DNA of 42,595 bases from CAYRLW01 sp964425215 (lineage in GTDB: Bacteria; Spirochaetota; Spirochaetia; Treponematales; Breznakiellaceae). Under the pieces are notes generated by a model that was not told the origin of the DNA, made no database searches, and saw only the letters and a list, made by a program, of their open reading frames with translations. The stretch's first letter is position 1; the number at the start of each line of letters is the position of its first letter. The stretch spans positions 1 to 42,595 of the forward strand of contig CAYRLW010000030.1 in assembly GCA_964425215.1 (NCBI GenBank), in the 5' to 3' direction. Shown here piece by piece: positions 25,701 to 33,029 of the stretch. A program made the position numbers and the translations under genes.

Positions 25701-26522
25701 CCCTGGATTCAGGGCTTCTCCGTAACCCCCTCCGCTGGGGGGCTCCTGTATTCGCCCCTGGCTGGGGTAGGAACCTCCTCTGCCAGCTTAGACGGGTCCG
25801 CCTTTTTCGGTTCCTACCAGGCCCGTCCGCAGGTGGGCTTGGACGCCCAATGGACGAGTAAGCTCTTCTCCGCCGATCTTTCTTACTATCTGGATACCCT
25901 GGAAGATACGATTACCAAGGATAGTCCCCTGTACAGTCAAAACGTTCAGGCCAATGGGACCCTGCGGTTTGGCTTTACCGGGTATCCCGTTCTTTCGGAT
26001 ACGTCCCTCCGGGCCTTCGGGGCTACCCAAATGGTCGAGGACGGGACGTTAATCTATTCCGTGGGGGGCGAGTATATCGTTCCCCTTACGGTTTCCAATA
26101 ACCCCCACGTTACGGTAACCTTGAACCTACCGGTTAACTACCAGGACAGCCTGAACGCTCCATCCAACCCCGCCTACTTTGCTCCCCGGCAGGCCCTGAC
26201 CACCGAGGCGAGCGTAACGGCCGCCGGTGATTTTGACGTTAGCCCCGGCTTGGCCATCCATCAGTCCCTCCGGGGAGCGGTGGGCTACTACGGAGAGCAG
26301 GCCTTGGATGCCAGCGTTCCTCCCCAGTGGGTTCATACGGATAACCTGACCTTTGCGCTGGAAAATCGGAGCGAGTTCAGCACCGAATGGTACACCGCCT
26401 ACGTAAACATCCTGGGGACGGGGAAAAATGAAACGGCCCCCCAGAAGCTCAATTTTAATTATTGGAGCTTTACCGTTGAAATTGGTCTTCGGTTCCGTGC
26501 TCCAAGTCTTTTAGTGCCGTAA
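22767..26522 (+). CDS. pelB: PelB-like TPR/beta-barrel exporter with N-terminal CBM-like domain
   Basis: 1251 residues, AGGAG before ATG 22767, signal peptide to about residue 21 (LGFAQ). Residues ~50-215 look like a CBM6/35-type beta-sandwich (FVEGESAV start, GTYELWYGGTPP, SHRLRFQVV, FFYLDNFFLVK). TPR arrays follow (about 245-470), then a coiled coil rich in Lys/Ala/Asp/Leu (560-660), further TPRs (850-920: NELGNFYQSAKRYADAIDQF) and a C-terminal ~320-residue stretch of alternating amphipathic strands ending in a short barrel strand (SFTVEIGLRFRAP). Pseudomonas PelB (1193 residues) has TPRs plus a 16-strand outer-membrane barrel but no CBM. Probably the outer-membrane exit for the polysaccharide. 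Confidence 0.8.
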   Translation: MDAKIAVAVAGLVLLGNLGFAQQSKSPGTGNATGSPSGASAGTERIPAILPPRDPNLIFVEGESAVSTNFAREPILNYDCSGYRTLQLNQSTALKGDAVYFADFAFFVESTGTYELWYGGTPPANKDEAQVSYASPFSLVLDKTSTFEIFRDTVHVVENYTPAYYWNLVGDFPLQSGSHRLRFQVVKPRNYDGKYFFYLDNFFLVKKENGKRLPITIKPTVFPQDMDNRSIDRSFYSIDEYEKRIRDNPTDVTAALELSMVYSLIGDYYNALKYLRRADLLEPQNRTIMLLLAKNTLWKGDTAGALALYKNLLKYYGDDRGIWLEAGKVAAWTGRYTDSVAFFTDALKKFPKDLSLIVNRGLSELWSGATVQAKKDFETALALTGKDVGQRKNLGSIYSVNGYPDLAVPVYKDALTMAPGDVELYTLLYDTYTRLNRTKDAQSIRDLMEKRFIPTPELTDFLDIFNQKIQLKNLVLDDYKKQLEAESDNLELRKLIAETDFWNGDMDGGIREYESILANYIYRQLRTMEKSSSEYMGILDRSLVYSRYLLNLPQLTSSYAKRLADQLGAIKKAQADLAQKKAANADLVKKGKEADLAGENSLNEKITQAQSELAGTINEISFLSATVQTLADRFTSDQDRLKVLAQGDAKQEETFKNLTKDTHWTWDRQAMERELEKARQNGTNLATYALGRIALFQGDASGAQRNFAALTKEKVPLSGTNFGLVESLLATGPLPSVDSLKVLSDTEEPFASLQSDFIAYLGIVEEKSASAPGFLSEDPVVAVNGALKDLASLRDGSFKQKTLVDKSTQEIYKLLSRSLERNFYDLAQNTSDTHNELGNFYQSAKRYADAIDQFKQVMAIDPWNREALFKLGQVYQYNGNWAQAQQLYKKVYNDDPFFNNVAHFYNQIEREYADRIDASASFMADTTRLVQTNTLDWGKNVNEIVGITASYTSIYQRFPVVPAYGSLDHRFALAVPLTPWIQGFSVTPSAGGLLYSPLAGVGTSSASLDGSAFFGSYQARPQVGLDAQWTSKLFSADLSYYLDTLEDTITKDSPLYSQNVQANGTLRFGFTGYPVLSDTSLRAFGATQMVEDGTLIYSVGGEYIVPLTVSNNPHVTVTLNLPVNYQDSLNAPSNPAYFAPRQALTTEASVTAAGDFDVSPGLAIHQSLRGAVGYYGEQALDASVPPQWVHTDNLTFALENRSEFSTEWYTAYVNILGTGKNETAPQKLNFNYWSFTVEIGLRFRAPSLLVP

Positions 26523-26544
26523 CAGAAACCGCTAGGAGTACATA

Positions 26545-28944
26545 ATGGAACGATCAAAAAAGGCCTTGGTGTTTCTTCTTCTCCCCCTTTTGATGGTAGG
26601 CTTCCCTCTCTTTGCCCAGGAAGGGAGCTTTGATAGGACCGTACTGGCCCTGTATAAATCCTCGGAAAATCAAAGCGAAAAGGAAAACGAGATTTTTTAT
26701 TATCTATCCATACCGCTCAAGGAAATGGGTATTACCCTGCGGTACTGGGACATCGATAGGGGCCTTCCGCCGGTTAGTTTGACCCGCTACACCCGGGCAA
26801 TTATCACCTGGTTCCGTGGACCATCGATGAATAACGTGGAGTTTTACCTGGACTTTTTGGATTCCCAAATTGATCAGGGCAAAAAGGTCCTGGTTTTTGA
26901 CAACTTTGGGGCCTACCAGGAGCGGCGGACCGGGGAGTACGTTCAACCGTTACGGCTGAACAGTACCCTTTCCCGATTAGGGTTGATTTATCAGGGCGAT
27001 TGGACCCAGGATGGGAGTAAATTAAAGGTCGCTACCGTGGTTTCCGATATGGTGGAAGCCCAAGGAAAACAGGATCCGGCCGTCTCTGCCTTTTACTACC
27101 GCTTTATCCCTGTGGATAGGGATATAAAGACCTGGCTTTCCATTTCCCGAACCGATAAGGAGTATCCGCCGAGTCCGGTGATCGTTACGAATCCCAAGGG
27201 GGGCTTTGCCCTTTCCCGGTACCTGTACCGGGTGGAGGGGGGTAAGGTAACTCTTTTGCTGAATGTCAAAGCCTTTTTAACCGAAGCCCTGTTCCCCGAC
27301 TATGGAGACCAACGGGTCGCTGTTTTGGCGGACCCGAGGAACGAGACCCGGAGTAAAATTCTTTTTTATACGGAAAACATCCTTAAGCGGCTTAAAATAC
27401 CCTACCGGATTATTCAAGCCAAGGACTTTCCCAATCTGGTAAGCCTGGACCTCCGGCCCTATAGCGCCGCTTTGCTTATTTTGGGGGACGATTCGGGCTT
27501 GGACCCGGCGGTACTTACAACCCTGCTCCAAAAGGGCGGGGGGGTGGCATCCTTAGCCACCGCGAGTTTTTCCACCCTGGCTCCCGTCCTGGGAGTAAAG
27601 GGGGTAACCAAACGGCCCGATGTGGTGACGGGGTACAAAATGTCGGCGAAACTTCACACGGGAGAAAATTTGGCCCTTGAGAATCGAAGCCTAGAGTGGA
27701 CCCCTGGGCCGTTAGTCCCTGCGGATGGAACGGAAATCCTAGCCACCGATTTTAGGGGGGCGACTCCCTTGGCGTGGGCTTCCCAGCAGGGTTCCGGAAA
27801 GACCCTGGTGTGGAACTGGAACGCCTTTAGTTCCGGCGCCTACATGGGTACCCTGGCGGAGACCCTGCTGTTCGTCCAGGCCTGGGGTGCCGTTCCGACC
27901 CCGGCTTTGGCTTTTTTCAACCTGGATGATTGGCCCCTGCCCATGTACGACGTGGTAAAGCCCCCCCTGAGTATTAAGGATACGGATTTTTATACGAACA
28001 CCTGGTGGCCCCAGGTAAACCAGATCCTCCAACAGGCGGGGTATCCGATTTCCAGTTTTATAATTTTTAACTACAACGCCCAAAACCAAGGTCCCTTCTT
28101 TACGGGAGAATTTTTCGCTAACCAGGCCGAGGCCCCCTTAGCTTTAGCCCGTCAGGCCCTTTCCATGGACTACGAACTGGGACTCCATGGGTACAATCAC
28201 GTGTCCCTGACCCGTCAAAGTTCCCCGGGAAACCCGGTACCGTGGATGGATCTGGACAACATGAGAAAGAGCCTGGAAATGGCAAAGCGCGATTGGGTTC
28301 GGTATTTTGGTCCCGCTACCTTACCCCGGGTCTACGTGGCCCCTCAAAACGTCATTTCCGACGAAGGCATCGCCGTGCTTAAGGATGTTTTCCCCACAAT
28401 CAAAACCGTTTCCACCATTTATTTCGGATCCGGCGATGATACCACCTGCGATTTCGGTCCCCACCCCACGGTCCGGGACGTCTATTTACTGCCCCGAACC
28501 GTGGCGGGCTACCACCTGGACGATGACGCCGTGTTAGCCACCGTTTCGGGTATCCTGGGACCGGGGGTGTACGCCCACTTTATCCATGGGGACGATGTGT
28601 TTGACCCTGCCCGTTCCCGGGGGGATAGCTGGGAAGTTCTGCGGAAGGGGTTGGAAAAGAACCTTCAATTCGTGGATACCCAATTTCCCTGGCTTCGGAA
28701 GGTGAATACCTATCAGGCTTACCGGGCCCTGGAACGCTTCGACGCCACCCAGGTAGAGGTTCGTCGATCCTCCTCCACGGTGACCATCTACTGTTCCGAT
28801 CCGGGAACCCTATTCCGCGTACGGCTGGGGAGCCGTGGTTTAGGAGAGGTTACGGGAGGTACGGTCCAGTACCGTTACCCCACTTTCCCCGAAGCGATTA
28901 TCCGCGCCGACGGTCCCGTCATAACGATTCGGGATGCCAAGTAG
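26545..28944 (+). CDS. pelA: DUF2194 / PelA-like polysaccharide deacetylase
   Basis: 799 residues with a signal peptide (cleavage near FPLFAQE), AGGAG before the ATG. Residues 30-450 form Rossmann-like/glutamine-amidotransferase-like domains. The deacetylase domain follows: FNLDDWPLP with metal-ligand-type D461 and D462, and GLHGYNHVS with H548-x3-H552, as in CE4-like enzymes. A beta domain lies at the end. This matches the C-terminal part of PelA, which partly deacetylates Pel in the periplasm to make it cationic. The PelA hydrolase domain is missing and is supplied by the separate GH114 gene at 16791. Last pel gene; a response regulator follows after 11 bases. Confidence 0.85.
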   Translation: MERSKKALVFLLLPLLMVGFPLFAQEGSFDRTVLALYKSSENQSEKENEIFYYLSIPLKEMGITLRYWDIDRGLPPVSLTRYTRAIITWFRGPSMNNVEFYLDFLDSQIDQGKKVLVFDNFGAYQERRTGEYVQPLRLNSTLSRLGLIYQGDWTQDGSKLKVATVVSDMVEAQGKQDPAVSAFYYRFIPVDRDIKTWLSISRTDKEYPPSPVIVTNPKGGFALSRYLYRVEGGKVTLLLNVKAFLTEALFPDYGDQRVAVLADPRNETRSKILFYTENILKRLKIPYRIIQAKDFPNLVSLDLRPYSAALLILGDDSGLDPAVLTTLLQKGGGVASLATASFSTLAPVLGVKGVTKRPDVVTGYKMSAKLHTGENLALENRSLEWTPGPLVPADGTEILATDFRGATPLAWASQQGSGKTLVWNWNAFSSGAYMGTLAETLLFVQAWGAVPTPALAFFNLDDWPLPMYDVVKPPLSIKDTDFYTNTWWPQVNQILQQAGYPISSFIIFNYNAQNQGPFFTGEFFANQAEAPLALARQALSMDYELGLHGYNHVSLTRQSSPGNPVPWMDLDNMRKSLEMAKRDWVRYFGPATLPRVYVAPQNVISDEGIAVLKDVFPTIKTVSTIYFGSGDDTTCDFGPHPTVRDVYLLPRTVAGYHLDDDAVLATVSGILGPGVYAHFIHGDDVFDPARSRGDSWEVLRKGLEKNLQFVDTQFPWLRKVNTYQAYRALERFDATQVEVRRSSSTVTIYCSDPGTLFRVRLGSRGLGEVTGGTVQYRYPTFPEAIIRADGPVITIRDAK

Positions 28945-28955
28945 GTTTCTTACCT

Positions 28956-29636
28956 ATGCATCTTCTTTTGGTCGAGGACGATAGAAAAATATCCGAATAC
29001 GTAGCCCAGGGGCTTCGGGAATCCCGTTACGCGGTCGATTTGGCCTACGATGGGGAAGAAGCCCTATCGTGGCTTGATACGATGGATTTTGATCTGATTA
29101 TCCTGGATCTGATGCTTCCTAAAGTCGACGGTTTTGAGGTTTGTAAACGGGTACGGAAACAACATAATGCTACCCCTATTTTAATGTTAACCGCCCGGGA
29201 TGGGATCGAGGATCGGGTTCGGGGCTTGGATTCCGGGGCGGATGATTATCTGGTCAAACCCTTTTCTATCCAGGAACTGGAAGCCCGCGTCAGAGCTCTA
29301 TTGCGTCGAACCGCCAACCAGGGTGGTCGAACGGTACTAGAGGTGGGGGATCTTAGTTTGGATTATAAAGCCCATTCGGTTTCCCGTTCTGGAGTTTCAA
29401 TAAGCCTTACCGCCAAGGAATTGTCTATTTTAGAATGTTTAATGCGGGAAAAGGAACATACCCTTTCTCGGGAGCAAATAGCCGATCACGTGTGGGGCTT
29501 CGACGCGCCGATGGAATCCAACATTGTGGATGTATACATTCGAAACCTGCGAAGAAAAATTGATGACCCCTACGAACGTAAACTGATTCAAACCGTAAAG
29601 GGCTTGGGGTATAAAATCACGGAGACCGGGGAGTGA
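28956..29636 (+). CDS. OmpR-family response regulator
   Basis: 226 residues. Receiver domain with acidic pair D8/D9, phospho-acceptor D51 (LIILDLMLPKVDG), T/A switch LMLTARDG and K101 in VKPFSIQELEARV. The C-terminal winged helix has SLTAKELSILECLM and the recognition helix SNIVDVYIRNLRRKI. Belongs to the CusR/MprA-like branch. It follows the deacetylase gene by 11 bases without a terminator, so it may be read through from the pel operon; the kinase gene overlaps it by 4 bases. Confidence 0.97.
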   Translation: MHLLLVEDDRKISEYVAQGLRESRYAVDLAYDGEEALSWLDTMDFDLIILDLMLPKVDGFEVCKRVRKQHNATPILMLTARDGIEDRVRGLDSGADDYLVKPFSIQELEARVRALLRRTANQGGRTVLEVGDLSLDYKAHSVSRSGVSISLTAKELSILECLMREKEHTLSREQIADHVWGFDAPMESNIVDVYIRNLRRKIDDPYERKLIQTVKGLGYKITETGE

Positions 29637-31027
29637 AAATTTTTCAACAGCTATGGTTTCGGTTCTCCCTATGGGTTTCCATCTTTGTTGTTTTTGCGTG
29701 GCTTGTTTTTTCGGGACTGACCCTTTTTATTTTTAAAGCCCAGCTGAACAGAACCCTCGATAATTCCTTGGAACTGAGCGCTAGCCAAGCGTTAGGGGCA
29801 ATAAATATTGAAAATGGACAGGTAAATTTATCCGACAGCCTCCCCGATTTCAGTAGCCTGGGCTCCCCCCTGGAAGGGGCCTTCCTGGCTCAAATTTTGG
29901 ATCCCTCGGGGACCATCCTCTATTCTTCGGGGAAACTGAAAATACCCTTCGATGCTATAAAAAAGGATCTTCCCTTAGACAAGGATATTCTTTTTTCCTC
30001 CGGACCGGGGCTTCCGGAAAATCAACAGTATAGGGCCATTTCGGTACCCCTACGCTTTGAAGGCCATGTCGTAGGAACCCTGCGGATCTTCCGGAGCGTT
30101 GAATATATCGAAGAGGCCCTAGGGCAACTACTGCAAACCCTTTTGTTGATCCTTCCGTTTTTTATCCTCTTTTCCTTTGCTGGATCCGCATTGATAGCCC
30201 GTCGATCCCTGTATCCGATTCATCGGATGATTCAAAAAGCCACGTCGATTACGGAAAAAGATTTACATCAGCGTTTGCCCCGTAACGAACGGAACGATGA
30301 GGTGCAGGATTTGGCCTTTGCTTTTAACCAATTATTGGACCGTTTGGAGCGGGCTTTTAGTAGGGAAAAACGATTTAGCGCCGACGCTTCCCACGAATTA
30401 CGGACCCCTTTGACGGCAATCCAAGCGATAATTGGGAGCACCTTAAACCAGGACCGAAGCGTATCCGCATACAAATCCGCGTTAAAGGATATTCAAGCTC
30501 AAACGAGTCGTTTAATAAAGCTTTCCAATGATCTTCTGTTTCTAGCTAAGTATTCTGAGACCGAGGCTTTGGAAAAAACAGTTTTTGATCTATCCTTATT
30601 GATGGACGACCTGGTTGCCGGTTTAGAAAGCTTGGCGGAAGAAAAGGGGATTGTGTTGCGGTGTCAGCACCCCGCAACCTTACCGGTTATAGCAGACCAG
30701 GATGCGCTTACACGGGTACTGTATAACCTGGTGGGTAACGCTATCAAATATACCGAATCGGGGTCGGTTTCCGTGGACGTTCAAAGTACTCATTCAAAAG
30801 ACGTTACCCTACTGGTATCCGATACGGGGGTCGGTATACCCAGCGAACAGTTGAATCATATCTTTGAACGGTTTTACCGGGGAATTAGTTCCCGAACCGG
30901 GGAAGGTACGGGGTTAGGCTTAGCCCTGGTCAAAGAAATTGTCGATCGGCACAACGGCCGTTTAGAAGTAGAAAGCACGGTTGGAAGGGGAACGAAAATT
31001 TCGGTGATTCTTCCCATAAAAATATAA
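29633..31027 (+). CDS. Sensor histidine kinase
   Basis: 464 residues. Membrane segments at about 10-32 and 162-186 flank a ~130-residue periplasmic sensor region; then HAMP (RRSLYPIHRMIQKATSITEKDL), the dimerisation helix with H254 (DASHELRTPLTAIQ), and a full ATPase domain (N box LYNLVGNAIKY, G1 DTGVGIP, F box FERFYRG, G2 GEGTGLGLALVKEI). GTG start overlapping the regulator stop. Forms a pair with the regulator before it. The stimulus is unknown; envelope or metal stress is common for this class. Confidence 0.97.
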   Translation: MKIFQQLWFRFSLWVSIFVVFAWLVFSGLTLFIFKAQLNRTLDNSLELSASQALGAINIENGQVNLSDSLPDFSSLGSPLEGAFLAQILDPSGTILYSSGKLKIPFDAIKKDLPLDKDILFSSGPGLPENQQYRAISVPLRFEGHVVGTLRIFRSVEYIEEALGQLLQTLLLILPFFILFSFAGSALIARRSLYPIHRMIQKATSITEKDLHQRLPRNERNDEVQDLAFAFNQLLDRLERAFSREKRFSADASHELRTPLTAIQAIIGSTLNQDRSVSAYKSALKDIQAQTSRLIKLSNDLLFLAKYSETEALEKTVFDLSLLMDDLVAGLESLAEEKGIVLRCQHPATLPVIADQDALTRVLYNLVGNAIKYTESGSVSVDVQSTHSKDVTLLVSDTGVGIPSEQLNHIFERFYRGISSRTGEGTGLGLALVKEIVDRHNGRLEVESTVGRGTKISVILPIKI

Positions 31028-31030
31028 AAT

Positions 31031-31062
31031 TTCATGTTTCCTTCATTTTGAACCCCTAAGTT
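31031..31062 (+). promoter_or_regulatory. TTCAT-repeat promoter of the 31092 gene (site 3)
   Basis: TTCAT (31031-31035), GTTTCC, TTCAT (31042-31046): direct half-sites 11 bases apart, typical of OmpR-class binding. Ten bases later comes a -10-like TAAGTT (31057-31062). The arrangement matches the two sites flanking the second two-component system at 38103-38205. Start codon 45 bases after the site. Confidence 0.6.
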
Positions 31063-31091
31063 TGTTTTACAAACCATTTAGGAGGTTTCAA

Positions 31092-31619
31092 ATGCGAAAG
31101 ATTGTCGGTTTATTAGCGTTTCTGTCCCTTGTGTCGGTATCGGTTGTATTTGCCGAAGGCGGTGAAGGGGGTGTGGAAGCGGCCCTTGTGACCTATCGGG
31201 ATGTAAAAGCGGGTGTATCTATTGGCTATCCATCCACTTGGAGCCGGGACCCAGGTTTTACCAAGGGAATCCGTTTTGTCGGGGGGGATGATACTCTGGA
31301 AGTTCAGATAGTTTCGGATAATTCTGGAACGGATATTAAAACCTTTGCTCAAAATAACGAGGATACCCTGGCTCGAGAATTTCCTTCCTTTAAGAAAATA
31401 GCCCTAAAGGCTTCCCCCGAAATACGGGGTGCATGGATCGTGGGCTTCGAGGCCGCTGACAAAAGCCAGATAACGGGTAAGCCGTTTATGGCCCATAACG
31501 AGCGGTACTACATTCCCCTCAAGGACCATAGGATAGGTATGGTAACGGTAACGGGACCTGCGAACCATTACGACCGGGAAGGTATCCGTGATATAGCCCT
31601 GACCCTTTCGGTTCAATAG
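31092..31619 (+). CDS. Small secreted PsbP/DUF1795-like protein
   Basis: 175 residues from ATG 31092 with a strong GGAGG 6-7 bases before it. Signal peptide to about residue 22 (VSVVFAEG). The mature part, VTYRDVKAGVSIGYPSTWSRDP then FVGGDDTLEVQIV and a final GMVTVTGPANHY, resembles the PsbP-like/DUF1795 alpha-beta fold, where a short domain begins with a similar YPxxW motif. Such proteins are periplasmic with mostly unknown roles. Eight bases before the ABC genes, and preceded by a response-regulator-type site, so it and the exporter are likely one regulated unit. Confidence 0.75.
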   Translation: MRKIVGLLAFLSLVSVSVVFAEGGEGGVEAALVTYRDVKAGVSIGYPSTWSRDPGFTKGIRFVGGDDTLEVQIVSDNSGTDIKTFAQNNEDTLAREFPSFKKIALKASPEIRGAWIVGFEAADKSQITGKPFMAHNERYYIPLKDHRIGMVTVTGPANHYDREGIRDIALTLSVQ

Positions 31620-31627
31620 GAAGGGGT

Positions 31628-32332
31628 ATGGGTATGGAACTATTACGGTTAGAACAGGTTTTTAAAATCTACAAAGAAGGGGATGTGGAAGCGGTAGCCC
31701 TTCGGGGAGCCAACCTAAGTGTAGAATCTGGTTCTTCCCTTTCTATTGTAGGCCGTTCGGGCGCTGGTAAAAGTACTCTATTACATCTTATTGGGGGGCT
31801 TATGGTCCCCAGCGCTGGAAAAATTCTGATCGATGGGCAGGATATAGGCCGGCTAAATGAAGCGGAACGGTCGGAATTCCGAAGGCAGAATGTAGGAATC
31901 GTTTATCAAGATAATAACCTTATCGCCTTTTTAACGGCCCTGGAAAATGTGGAATTACCCCTGCGTCTGGAGGGGAAGACCCAGGTTCGCCGTCGGGCCA
32001 AAGAACTCTTAGGGGCCCTGGGCCTTGAGAACCGCTTGCACCACAAGGGAGCTTTTCTGAGCGGCGGGGAACGGCAACGGGTTGCGATCGCCGTGGCCCT
32101 GGCGAATAATCCCCGGTTATTGTTGGCCGACGAGCTGACCGGTGAGTTGGATTCCCGTACCGCCGACGCGGTGATGACCAGTTTGACCGAATTTTGTTCA
32201 GACCTGGGGAATACGCTTATCGTGGTAACCCACAATCCATCGGTCGCCAAAAGAACCCAGCGGCAGGTCCGGCTCCACGATGGATTATTTATCGATGATC
32301 AGGAAAACGCCAGGGAGGTCCATTATGCCTAA
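31628..32332 (+). CDS. ABC transporter ATPase (MacB/LolD type), first copy
   Basis: 234 residues from ATG 31628 (31634 is an alternative); AGGAAGGGG precedes it. Walker A GRSGAGKST, Q loop YQDNNLIAFLTALENVELPL, signature LSGGERQRVA, Walker B LLLADELTGELD, switch His VVTHNPS: all complete. Belongs to the LolD/MacB/FtsE group that energises FtsX-type permeases for lipoprotein, peptide or drug handling. A second ATPase overlaps its end, so the transporter may use a heterodimer of ATPases. Confidence 0.95.
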   Translation: MGMELLRLEQVFKIYKEGDVEAVALRGANLSVESGSSLSIVGRSGAGKSTLLHLIGGLMVPSAGKILIDGQDIGRLNEAERSEFRRQNVGIVYQDNNLIAFLTALENVELPLRLEGKTQVRRRAKELLGALGLENRLHHKGAFLSGGERQRVAIAVALANNPRLLLADELTGELDSRTADAVMTSLTEFCSDLGNTLIVVTHNPSVAKRTQRQVRLHDGLFIDDQENAREVHYA

Positions 32333-33029
32333 CGCAAGGAATTTTAGCGTCGAAACTCGGGAAGTAAGCAAGGAATATCGCCTCCAAGGAGCCAGGATCC
32401 ACGCGTTAAAAAACGTCAGCGTGACCATGGAAAAGGGGGAATTTGTAGCCATAATGGGTCCCAGCGGGTCGGGAAAATCGACCCTGTTAAATCTTTTGGG
32501 CGGTCTGGATACCCCAACCCAGGGGGCGGTTTATTTAGAGGGTACGGGCCTGGCTACCATGAACGAAAAGGACCTAGCCGCGTTTAGGCGTAAAAAATTG
32601 GGCTTTGTGTTTCAACGGCACGATCTTTTCCCCGCTTTAACGGTTCGCCAGAATATCGAGTTTCCCCTTATTCTCCACGACGTTCCCCAGCGGGATCGGG
32701 AAGAACGGGTCAATGCTCTTTTAGCCCTCGTAGGGTTGGAAGATAAGGGGGGAAACTTACCGGAAGAATTGTCGGGGGGGCAACAGCAACGGGTAGGTAT
32801 CGCTCGAGCTTTGGCCAATGAACCGGCTATTTTATTGGCCGATGAGCCTACAGGCAATTTGGACAGCAAAACCTCCGATGAAATTATGGACTTTCTTACG
32901 GATCTTTGTAAAAAATCCGGGGAGACATTGGTCCTCGTAACCCACGATCCCGAGGTCGCCCGTAGAGCGGACAGGACTATATTTTTACGGGACGGTGAAT
33001 TGGTCTCCCAAGAAGGGGTGCTTTTATGA
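32325..33029 (+). CDS. ABC transporter ATPase (MacB/LolD type), second copy
   Basis: 234 residues from ATG 32325, which has GGGAGG upstream and overlaps the previous gene by 8 bases; the longer frame to 32280 shadows it. Walker A GPSGSGKST, FVFQRHDLFPALTVRQNIEFPL, signature LSGGQQQRVGIA, Walker B ILLADEPTGNLD and VTHDPEVARRA. Closest to the MacB/LolD consensus. The stop overlaps the permease start (ATGA). Confidence 0.95.
   Translation: MPNARNFSVETREVSKEYRLQGARIHALKNVSVTMEKGEFVAIMGPSGSGKSTLLNLLGGLDTPTQGAVYLEGTGLATMNEKDLAAFRRKKLGFVFQRHDLFPALTVRQNIEFPLILHDVPQRDREERVNALLALVGLEDKGGNLPEELSGGQQQRVGIARALANEPAILLADEPTGNLDSKTSDEIMDFLTDLCKKSGETLVLVTHDPEVARRADRTIFLRDGELVSQEGVLL

Noticed and set aside
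22767..26522. Reading the TPR/barrel gene as a cellulose exporter (BcsC-like)
   Set aside because: No bcs genes are near, and it sits directly after pelG; BcsC has no CBM-like N-terminus. PelB-like is the better call.
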